48,928 nucleotides of DNA from Bacteroidales bacterium (GTDB lineage Bacteria; Bacteroidota; Bacteroidia; Bacteroidales; Salinivirgaceae). This document shows, one piece after another, positions 42,380-48,928 of the stretch. The notes under the pieces were generated by a model. That model was not told the DNA's origin and did not search any database. It saw only the letters and a program-made list of their open reading frames with translations. Where the stretch lies: positions 1 to 48,928 of the forward strand of contig JAAYQU010000002.1 in the NCBI GenBank assembly GCA_012519055.1, given 5' to 3'. The position numbers were made by a program, and so were the translations under genes. Position 1 is the first letter of the stretch; each line of letters starts with the position of its first letter.

Positions 42380-45300
42380 ATGCGTGCCAGATATACCTTA
42401 TTGTTAGTTGTAGCTTTAAAATTGCTGATAGCCACAAGCTCGGCGGCGCAAAGCTTGTCAAACTTAAGGTGTATAGAACTGCCCGCTTCTCAAAGCTATT
42501 TGTTTGATACAGCTACTGTTGTTCCAAATTCATTTATTATATATCAGGACGATATAATTATCTCCGATTCGCAGTTTACTTTTTCGTCAGAAACCAAACA
42601 GTTAAATATTAGTGGATTAGACTCAAATAAAACTATACGGATTTGTTATAGGGTTTTGCCTCAAGAGATTACAAAGCCCTATTTTGTAATGCAGCCACCA
42701 GAAGTAATTTCTACACGTAGTGCTTATCAATTTCAGTTTGACAACAAGCAACCCACTGATATTCAGACAACCTATACACAGCTTGACAAAAGTGGGAGCG
42801 TTAGCAGAGGTATTTCAGTTGGAAATAACCGCGATATGTCGCTAACTGGCGGGCTTAACCTGCAAATGTCGGGAAAAATTGCTCCCAATTTGTGGTTAGC
42901 AGCTTCGTTAACTGATGCCAATATTCCTATTCAGCCCGAAGGGAATACAGCGCAGTTAAGCGATTTCGACAAAGTATTTATTCAGATATACAACAATAAA
43001 ATTAGTGCAACATTAGGCGATTATCAACTCTCTATACGTGAAAATCCATTTTTGAAAGTCGATAAAAAACAGCAAGGTTTTTTATTTGAAGTCAAACCAC
43101 AAAAAAATGATAGTACCAAGTTTATTTACAGCGGATTATCGTCAGCATCGGTCAGTAAAGGAAAATATCATCGCCAGACACTGGTCGCTATTGAGGGCAA
43201 TCAAGGACCATACAAGCTCTATGGAGCTAATAACGAGCACTTTATTATTGTAATTGCGGCATCGGAGAGAGTTTTTATTGATGGCGTTTTGTTGGAGCGC
43301 GGAGAGAATGGTGATTACATTATTGATTATAATGCTGCGGAAATAATGTTTACTCCACGTTGCCCAATCAGCAGGCAGTCAAGAATAACCGTAGAATTTG
43401 AATATAGCGACAGGACTTATGCCCGTTTTGTGGCTGCCCATGTAAGTAAATGGGAAAGTAACCGCACGCTCTTTTCCGTAGCCGTGATGTCGGAGAGCGA
43501 TGCAAAAAATCAAACCTATGATGTTGATTTAAAAGACGAATGGCGAACTCTTCTCGCTGAAGTAGGCGACAATATTGATTCGGCTTTTGTGATTAATGCA
43601 CACGAAGAGGAATACAATCCAGAAAGCGTTCAGTATGCGCTCCAAGATACCTCATATCAAGGTGTTGACTATCAAATATATCGATATTCGGTTAATAGGG
43701 ATAGTGCACGTTATAGGGTTGGTTTTTCGTATGTTGGCGCAGGAAACGGTGATTATGTTTCAATAACCGGATATATTAACGGAAGGGTTTACAGATGGGT
43801 TGCTCCCGAAAACGGAGTTAAGCAAGGCGATTATGAGCCTATCACACTGCTTATTACACCTAAAAGCAAACAGAATATTGCTCTAAAAGCCGAACACAAA
43901 TTAAAAAAGAGCACAAAGATATATTCGAATATAACTTATTCTAACTCAGATATTAATACCTTTTCAAAAAAAGATAGTTACGATAATCACGGTGTTGCAT
44001 TTGTATCGGGTGTTCAGTTCGGAACCGACAGCTCACGATGGTCGAGTAGGGGCGAATATCAGTTTATACACAAGTATTTCGAGACTTTTGAACGATATCG
44101 TACCACAGAATTTGAACGCGATTGGAATATCGAAACAGCTTCAGAGCGTGCAAATGAACATATTGCCACATTTGGAGCGCGGTGGAATAATAAGCAAATT
44201 GGGGCGGTTGAATATAACGCCGAGGCTTTGGTTAGTGAAAATATTTACAAGGGAATAAAAAATAGCCTACTTGCTAATATCGATACCAAAAAAGTTATCG
44301 TAAAATCCAATTTGTCTATAGTCAACTCAGAGAGTGACTCTATTAACAGTAGGTTTGCGAAGGCAGATGTTAAAACAGGTTATCTTATAAAAAATGTTCT
44401 TTCGGGGGTAAAGTTGCAGGCGGAGGAAAACCATCGAACAGTTAACAAATTAGTGTTAGACCAATCATCATTTAGGTTTTATGATGCTGCACTGTTCTCT
44501 GAAACAAAAGGAACCAACTTATTCAAAATGAATATATCAAGCGGAATTAGAAACGATGAAAAATGTTACAACAGCAGTTTTGAGGAGCTTACAAATGTAA
44601 AATATGTGCAGTCGGAATTTGTTTTAAATATTTCACCTACACATAGTTGGGAGTTTATGGCAAATTACAAAAACATTGAGCCTCAAAATCCCGACTATTG
44701 GACAGATATTAAGCCGGAAAATACTTTAGGAGGTAGAATTACAAATCGTATCTCTTTGGCTAAGAGGGTAATATCGCTATCGAATTTTTATGAAATTGGG
44801 TCGGGTTTGGAATCCAAAAAGGAGTACGCTTACATGAAAACGGTACCCGGCGAGGGAACTCATATCTGGCGTGACCTTAATAACAACTGTATTAAAGAGT
44901 TATCGGAATTCGAACTTGCCCCGATTGCTGCTGAAGCTGACTATATCCGCTATTTTATCCCAACAGACGACTATATGAACGCATATTACTGTCGCTATCG
45001 TGGCAATATCAATATAAACCTTAACAGGTGGCAAAATAGCAACAAAAAGTTGGTTAAGATTATTGCAAAGCTATCTAACCAGGCAAATTTTCAAGTAAAT
45101 CATAAAACCATCGACAACAGATTTATCTCTTACGGAAATCCTTTTTTTGTGCCAAATTCTGATTCTGTAATGTTGTCTAATCAACTATCCGGTAGAAATA
45201 CACTTAGTTACGGTCGTTCAAATGCGCGTTGGGGAGCTGATTATATAATTAGCAAAACGCAGAATAAGCAAATGCTTGACAACGGATTTGAAACACGAAC

Positions 45301-45820
45301 AAATGAGAATCAATCGGTTGTGTTGCGTGTCAACTTTTTACAATTCTTTACTGTTTTAAACGAAGCTGCAATGCAAAAGTCGGCGTACAACTCACAGGCA
45401 TTTTCCTTTAAAGATTATACCATTGGCTCGTTAAGTGATGAAATTAAACTTGAAATTAATCCCAATATTGCAACTAGGTTTGAGATCAAATATAAATATG
45501 CCGATAAAAACAATGATTTGAGTTTAAACAGCGTCGAAGCCCATAATTTTACTCTATCGTTTCAATATTCAAAGGTGCAGAAAGGCAATTTTAATGTCTT
45601 AATAGGCTATGTTCATAATAATTTTTCAGGCAATGCGGAAGATCCTACAAATTTTGAGCTTTTAGAAGGTTATCAGATTGGGAAAAACCTGACTTGGCAG
45701 TTGGGATCAATTGTCAATCTCTCGAAGCATTTTCAGCTAACTTTTCAATATCACGGACGCACGTCTCCCCAAATAAAAACAATTCACACTGGAACTGTAA
45801 TGGTTAAGGCTTTCTTTTAA
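42380..45820 (+). CDS. Very large predicted outer-membrane beta-barrel protein, function unknown
   Basis: From ATG 42380 the protein has 1146 residues with a signal peptide (MRARYTLLLVVALKLLIA, ending SSAAQ). The reading frame is open back to 42266, but that extra part is a heptad repeat and lies upstream of the promoter. The N-terminal third has a recognisable block: SGSVSRGISVGNNRDMSL, then LAASLTDANIPIQPEGNTAQ, LSDFDKVFIQIYNNK and the GDYQL word. Later a domain reads VFIDGVLLERGENGDYIIDY, then ITVEFEYSDRTYARF. The last 600 residues are alternating strands ending VMVKAFF, typical of a barrel. I know similar large proteins in Bacteroidetes but not a function for them. Stands alone, divergent from the efflux operon and convergent with a T9SS cargo gene. 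Confidence 0.8.
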   Translation: MRARYTLLLVVALKLLIATSSAAQSLSNLRCIELPASQSYLFDTATVVPNSFIIYQDDIIISDSQFTFSSETKQLNISGLDSNKTIRICYRVLPQEITKPYFVMQPPEVISTRSAYQFQFDNKQPTDIQTTYTQLDKSGSVSRGISVGNNRDMSLTGGLNLQMSGKIAPNLWLAASLTDANIPIQPEGNTAQLSDFDKVFIQIYNNKISATLGDYQLSIRENPFLKVDKKQQGFLFEVKPQKNDSTKFIYSGLSSASVSKGKYHRQTLVAIEGNQGPYKLYGANNEHFIIVIAASERVFIDGVLLERGENGDYIIDYNAAEIMFTPRCPISRQSRITVEFEYSDRTYARFVAAHVSKWESNRTLFSVAVMSESDAKNQTYDVDLKDEWRTLLAEVGDNIDSAFVINAHEEEYNPESVQYALQDTSYQGVDYQIYRYSVNRDSARYRVGFSYVGAGNGDYVSITGYINGRVYRWVAPENGVKQGDYEPITLLITPKSKQNIALKAEHKLKKSTKIYSNITYSNSDINTFSKKDSYDNHGVAFVSGVQFGTDSSRWSSRGEYQFIHKYFETFERYRTTEFERDWNIETASERANEHIATFGARWNNKQIGAVEYNAEALVSENIYKGIKNSLLANIDTKKVIVKSNLSIVNSESDSINSRFAKADVKTGYLIKNVLSGVKLQAEENHRTVNKLVLDQSSFRFYDAALFSETKGTNLFKMNISSGIRNDEKCYNSSFEELTNVKYVQSEFVLNISPTHSWEFMANYKNIEPQNPDYWTDIKPENTLGGRITNRISLAKRVISLSNFYEIGSGLESKKEYAYMKTVPGEGTHIWRDLNNNCIKELSEFELAPIAAEADYIRYFIPTDDYMNAYYCRYRGNININLNRWQNSNKKLVKIIAKLSNQANFQVNHKTIDNRFISYGNPFFVPNSDSVMLSNQLSGRNTLSYGRSNARWGADYIISKTQNKQMLDNGFETRTNENQSVVLRVNFLQFFTVLNEAAMQKSAYNSQAFSFKDYTIGSLSDEIKLEINPNIATRFEIKYKYADKNNDLSLNSVEAHNFTLSFQYSKVQKGNFNVLIGYVHNNFSGNAEDPTNFELLEGYQIGKNLTWQLGSIVNLSKHFQLTFQYHGRTSPQIKTIHTGTVMVKAFF

Positions 45821-45830
45821 TCGTTAAATA

Positions 45831-47291
45831 TCAATAAATTATATTAACAATTCCCTTTTTTGTGATTTTTCTTCCTGATATTGTGTATTCAGCTTGCCAA
45901 ATATAAGCTCCTTTTGGCACAAGGCTTCTATTATATACGCCGTTCCACTTTCTATCAACGCTGTGAGTGAGGAAAAGAGTAGCTCCCTGTTTGTTATAGA
46001 TTGTCATTGTAAATGTCTCAGGATAAAAACGGGTCACTACAGGACCAAAGGTGTCGTTAACTCCATCTCCATCAGGAACAAATGCGTTGGGCCATAGAAG
46101 ATCGTCGTGAAGTGTAATGCAAACGACATTGCTAAATATTGAAAGAGTATCGTTTGTTGCCTGAATATAAAAGCAAATTCTTTCTGCTCCTCCTGCGTCT
46201 GATTCTATGATGTACCTATAAGAATTCCCAGATGTAAAACTCTCTATTAACTCCACTTGTCCATCGTCTTTAAATAGCTTATAATTAAGTCCTAAAACAG
46301 AATTAACGCTGTTCCATTGTAATATGATATCATCGCCAGTATCAGAATGCTTTAAAAGGATTGATTCTACCGCTAAACTATTGTCGTACTCGGTGCCGCA
46401 AATATCAATAATAGCTGGTTTGAAGAAATATATCTCTTTTGTTGATTTGACCGTAAATTTAGCTGTGCCTGATAAATCGGGTTTAACAGAAATACGACTA
46501 TGTGGAGAGTTCAAATTGTTTTTATAAGTATAAAGAACAGCAGAGTCAGTATCTCGGTAGAATCTGTTTTTAACCTCAATGTTAAACGTTTTGCCTGAAT
46601 TGTCAATTATTGAAACAGACGAATTCTTTGAAATATTGATAGTGTCGGCTGTATAGGGGCGAAAAGCAGAGGTTGAACTTCCTGTGTCCCACGTTGCCCG
46701 AACAGCTATTAAGTGAGACTCTCCTCTGATAACAGAAGTTGATCCATAATTGTTATTCCCATGGTTTCTGTTGTCAACATCAACACCGTTTGATATGCAA
46801 ATAGTTGAATATTTTACATTTGTTGATCCCACATAACTACTCCATGATAAATTGAGTTCCGATTGACATAAATGATAAGCTTCGAAATCAAATGTAATAT
46901 AGGAGTGAGGTAAAGACATCCCTGACAGACTATCCGTAGAACTCATTGACGCAATCGTATACAGCCAGTTTTCATTGATTACATCAACATTATTATCGAT
47001 ATAAGTATATGGAGATGAGGCACTAACCGTATCAATCGCTATATAGGCAAAATCTTGGACAGTTTTCCTGTAGATTACAAATCGTGTTATACTAACGTCA
47101 TGTTCCACATGCCAGGCCATTCGTACTTGATTATTGGAAGCTACTGTTACAGAGTCAATCGTTGGTATAGGTATTGTTTGTGATTTCAATTTTACTGAGC
47201 TGAAAAACAGACACACCAACGAAAAGCATAATACTTTAAAAGTAAAGTCATCCCTAAGAATAGTCGTCTTAACTGTAATTAATTTGTTCAT
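45831..47291 (-). CDS. Secreted protein with T9SS type B sorting domain
   Basis: A 486-residue protein with a long signal region (about 15-38, ending KLKSQ). A fibronectin-III-like domain spans about 45-125 (VTVASNNQVRMAWHVEHDVS, in part), with further Ig/FN3-like repeats to about 395. The last 90 residues match the gliding-motility-associated/type B C-terminal signal: WPNAFVPDGDGVNDTFGPV, FTMTIYNKQGATLF, WNGVYNRSLVPKGAYIWQAEY and KKGIVNIIY. It should be exported by the type IX system and held on the cell surface or released. The PorP/SprF-like partner often found next to type B cargo is absent. No enzymatic domain, so an adhesin or structural role is inferred. Confidence 0.88.
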   Translation of the reverse strand: MNKLITVKTTILRDDFTFKVLCFSLVCLFFSSVKLKSQTIPIPTIDSVTVASNNQVRMAWHVEHDVSITRFVIYRKTVQDFAYIAIDTVSASSPYTYIDNNVDVINENWLYTIASMSSTDSLSGMSLPHSYITFDFEAYHLCQSELNLSWSSYVGSTNVKYSTICISNGVDVDNRNHGNNNYGSTSVIRGESHLIAVRATWDTGSSTSAFRPYTADTINISKNSSVSIIDNSGKTFNIEVKNRFYRDTDSAVLYTYKNNLNSPHSRISVKPDLSGTAKFTVKSTKEIYFFKPAIIDICGTEYDNSLAVESILLKHSDTGDDIILQWNSVNSVLGLNYKLFKDDGQVELIESFTSGNSYRYIIESDAGGAERICFYIQATNDTLSIFSNVVCITLHDDLLWPNAFVPDGDGVNDTFGPVVTRFYPETFTMTIYNKQGATLFLTHSVDRKWNGVYNRSLVPKGAYIWQAEYTISGRKITKKGIVNIIY

Positions 47292-47308
47292 TTAGTAGGT
47301 TTTAGTCC

Positions 47309-47316
47309 CAAAGATA
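47309..47316 (-). promoter_or_regulatory. -7 promoter box TATCTTTG for the T9SS cargo gene
   Basis: Minus-strand TATCTTTG matches TAnnTTTG. It gives a very short leader (about 11 nt) before the ATG at 47291. Confidence 0.5.
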
Positions 47317-47371
47317 TAAAAACAAGTATTAAAAAAAGATAGCTTGACGTTATAATTTGTGTACAAATAAT

Positions 47372-47379
47372 TATTTTTG
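47372..47379 (+). promoter_or_regulatory. -7 promoter box TATTTTTG for tRNA-Thr
   Basis: Matches TAnnTTTG, 10 bases before the mature tRNA 5' end. The -33 element is not clear. Confidence 0.5.
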
Positions 47380-47389
47380 CAACGCAAAA

Positions 47390-47462
47390 GCCACCTTAGC
47401 TCAGTCGGTAGAGCAGGTCATTCGTAATGATCAGGTCGCGGGTTCGAGTCCCGTGGGTGGCT
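47390..47462 (+). tRNA. tRNA-Thr, anticodon CGT
   Basis: Full cloverleaf of 73 nt: acceptor GCCACCT/GGGTGGC with discriminator T, D stem GCTC/GAGC, anticodon stem GGTCA/TGATC with loop TTCGTAA (anticodon CGT, reads ACG), and T arm GCGGG TTCGAGT CCCGT. The 3' CCA is not encoded. Lone tRNA gene with its own promoter box and terminator. Confidence 0.97.
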
Positions 47463-47501
47463 CTTTTGGAAAACTTAAAAAAACATATATTTGGCTTGTG
47501 G

Positions 47502-47561
47502 TTGGAATCAGGGTAAGGTTAGGAACTTTGTGTGTTCCCCTCCTGGTTCCAATTTTGTTTT
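47502..47561 (+). terminator. Terminator-like hairpin downstream of tRNA-Thr
   Basis: TTGGAATCAGG (47502-47512) pairs over 11 positions with CCTGGTTCCAA (47542-47552), one G-T pair. An inner stem GGAAC/GTTCC sits in the loop, and TTTTGTTTT follows. The large structured loop is unusual for a simple terminator. Confidence 0.65.
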
Positions 47562-47597
47562 AAGTGTATTGTTTGAGTTGCTGTTGCAACAAGTCGT

Positions 47598-47633
47598 AAA
47601 AAAAAGGCTGTCTATATTTTTAAGACAGCCCCC
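47598..47633 (-). terminator. Terminator of the aldolase gene
   Basis: On the minus strand GGCTGTCT (47623-47630 complement) pairs with AGACAGCC (47606-47613 complement) and is followed by eight T. It is a shorter relative of the GAGCTGTCTC hairpins at 8143 and 48872. Confidence 0.85.
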
Positions 47634-47646
47634 AATTATAAAAAAA

Positions 47647-48639
47647 CTATCCTTTGTTATTGGAACCTAAGACATGAACAATCTTATGTTTATAAAGCTC
47701 TTTTAATTTATCTCTGGCTGGTCCCAAATATTTACGTGGATCAAACTCGGCAGGTTTGGTCGCCATAACTTCACGTACTGCTGCTGTCATAGCTAAACGT
47801 CCATCTGAGTCGATGTTAATTTTACATACAGACGATGTTGCTGCACGACGTAATTGATCTTCAGGTATGCCAATGGCGTCTTTCAAAGCTCCACCATATT
47901 TATTAATAGTTTTAACTAAATCTTGTGGAACTGATGATGAACCGTGTAAAACAATTGGGAATCCCGGTATTCTTCTCTCTATCTCTTCAAGTATATCAAA
48001 ACGTAGTGGAGGTGGTACTAATGTTCCGTCTGCGCTACGTGTACACTGTTCCGGTGTAAATTTATTTGCTCCGTGCGATGTTCCAATTGAAATTGCCAAT
48101 GAGTCAACCTTTGTTTTTTTAACAAAATCCTCAACCTCATCCGGATTGGTGTATGTATGAGTTTCTGCTTTAACATCGTCTTCAATTCCTGCTAAAACTC
48201 CCAGCTCTCCCTCAACAGTTACATCATACTTGTGTGCATAATCGACAACTTGCCTGGTCAGAGCAACGTTCTCATCATATGGGAGATGCGATCCGTCGAT
48301 CATAACCGAAGAGAATCCCATTTCAATACAGCTTTTACATAACTCAAAAGTATCTCCATGGTCTAAATGTAGCACAATTGGTATATTGTGTCCAAGTTCC
48401 TTAGCATACTCAACAGCACCTTGTGCCATATATCTGAGTAAAGTTTGGTTTGCGTATTTGCGTGCGCCTGATGAGACTTGCAAAATAACGGGTGACTTTG
48501 TTTCAACACAAGCTTGAATAATAGCCTGCATTTGTTCCATATTGTTAAAATTGAAAGCGGGTATTGCATATTTCTCCGCAATTGCCTTGGCAAACATTTC
48601 TCTGCTGTTTACCAATCCTAATTCTTTGTAGCTAATCAT
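47647..48639 (-). CDS. fba: Fructose-1,6-bisphosphate aldolase, class II
   Basis: Zinc enzyme of glycolysis and gluconeogenesis that cleaves fructose 1,6-bisphosphate to dihydroxyacetone phosphate and glyceraldehyde 3-phosphate. The 330 residues fit class II type B. Visible are IPAFNFNNMEQ near the N-terminus, VLHLDHGDTFE with catalytic Asp93 and zinc-binding His94, VEGELGVLAGIEDDV, ISIGTSHGANKF with another zinc His, and IVLHGSSSVP with the third His and phosphate contacts. Monocistronic, with the best-spaced promoter of the window upstream and a T8 terminator downstream. Confidence 0.97.
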   Translation of the reverse strand: MISYKELGLVNSREMFAKAIAEKYAIPAFNFNNMEQMQAIIQACVETKSPVILQVSSGARKYANQTLLRYMAQGAVEYAKELGHNIPIVLHLDHGDTFELCKSCIEMGFSSVMIDGSHLPYDENVALTRQVVDYAHKYDVTVEGELGVLAGIEDDVKAETHTYTNPDEVEDFVKKTKVDSLAISIGTSHGANKFTPEQCTRSADGTLVPPPLRFDILEEIERRIPGFPIVLHGSSSVPQDLVKTINKYGGALKDAIGIPEDQLRRAATSSVCKINIDSDGRLAMTAAVREVMATKPAEFDPRKYLGPARDKLKELYKHKIVHVLGSNNKG

Positions 48640-48713
48640 AATGATATTGGTTTATATTGTTTGAAGATTATAATTAAAAAATGTTTGACGGAATAACTCG
48701 CTATGAAACAATA

Positions 48714-48743
48714 CAAAATTAAGAAAAATCTTTACATATGCAA
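48714..48743 (-). promoter_or_regulatory. Promoter of fba: TTG, 19 bases, TAATTTTG
   Basis: On the minus strand TTG (48743-48741), 19 bases, then TAATTTTG (48721-48714) matches the full Bacteroidetes consensus. The implied leader is about 68 nt. Confidence 0.7.
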
Positions 48744-48871
48744 GATTAATGATTTATATTTTCTGGATACTACTCTAATAACCTTATGTTCTTTAGTATT
48801 GTATATATGATGCAACCGTTATTGAAATAACTTCAATAAAGGTTGCTGTAGTATTCCTTTTGGGTATTATA

Positions 48872-48906
48872 AAAAAGAGCTGTCTCACAACGAGACAGCT
48901 CTTTTT
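48872..48906. terminator. Hairpin terminator, GAGCTGTCTC family
   Basis: Perfect 15-bp stem AAAAAGAGCTGTCTC / GAGACAGCTCTTTTT with loop ACAAC. A5/T5 flanks make it work in both directions. Same core and nearly the same loop as 8143-8175. It probably ends a gene lying beyond the right edge. Confidence 0.8.
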
Positions 48907-48928
48907 ATAAGATAAATGTTGTTTTAAT

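Overview
The window is an AT-rich chromosomal segment from a member of the Bacteroidota, most likely a Bacteroidales-type organism with a type IX secretion system (T9SS). The evidence is a Bacteroidetes-style 5S rRNA; two TonB-dependent receptors with N-terminal carboxypeptidase-regulatory-like domains; a DUF4249 lipoprotein; an S46 dipeptidyl-peptidase; a GSCFA protein; and a protein with a T9SS type B sorting domain. Most transcription-unit leaders also carry the Bacteroidetes -7 promoter word TAnnTTTG. I saw no phage, insertion sequence, CRISPR array or integrase. The window reads as host chromosome.

Layout. 1-146: end of an rRNA operon (5S plus terminator). 241-3882 (+): [4Fe-4S] L-serine dehydratase with an unusual 209-residue N-terminal extension, then a MATE exporter. 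3967-7961 (-): manA, engB, prs, rplY and pth, a housekeeping cluster. 8216-13240 (-): a secretory/outer-membrane cluster of a small CarboxypepD_reg-like protein, a MORN-variant protein, a beta-helix lipoprotein and a TonB receptor. 13571-15064 (-): CPA1 cation/proton antiporter. 15274-17439 (+): DPP7-like S46 peptidase. 17475-19311 (-): GSCFA protein and a lysophospholipase-like hydrolase. 19511-22849 (-): TonB receptor and DUF4249 lipoprotein. 23356-28182 (+): rimP-nusA-infB. 28268-31193 (-): DltD-like SGNH protein and an MBOAT acyltransferase. 31467-33781 (+): HD phosphohydrolase and lpxD. 33854-36206 (-): a secreted propeller-like protein and a GH3 adenylating enzyme. 36446-42168 (-): tripartite RND efflux operon. 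42380-45820 (+): very large outer-membrane protein of unknown function, convergent with a T9SS type B cargo protein (45831-47291, -). Then tRNA-Thr(CGT) and class II fructose-bisphosphate aldolase (-).

Two non-coding signals stand out. First, two promoters in the 8.2-13.3 kb cluster (13271-13327 and 8604-8671) have the same unusual design: four or five copies of a GTTACA-like word at exactly 11-bp spacing, ending about 10 bp from a degenerate -7 box (CAnnTTTG). This is the geometry of a PhoB/OmpR-type response-regulator box and suggests that the TonB receptor/beta-helix lipoprotein operon and the small secreted protein form one regulon, possibly for phosphate starvation. Second, intergenic DNA holds several families of short arrays with a shared 7-bp period (units AAGGTRM, AATTARC, AGTTAWA/AAGTTRA), often arranged as inverted pairs and placed right at gene ends. 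In two cases repeat DNA encodes the last residues and stop codon of a protein (tolC-like gene; the 262-aa secreted protein). A hairpin with core GAGCTGTCTC/GAGACAGCTC recurs at 8143 and 48872 as a reused terminator.

Functions were assigned by reading motifs and translations only; no database search was run.
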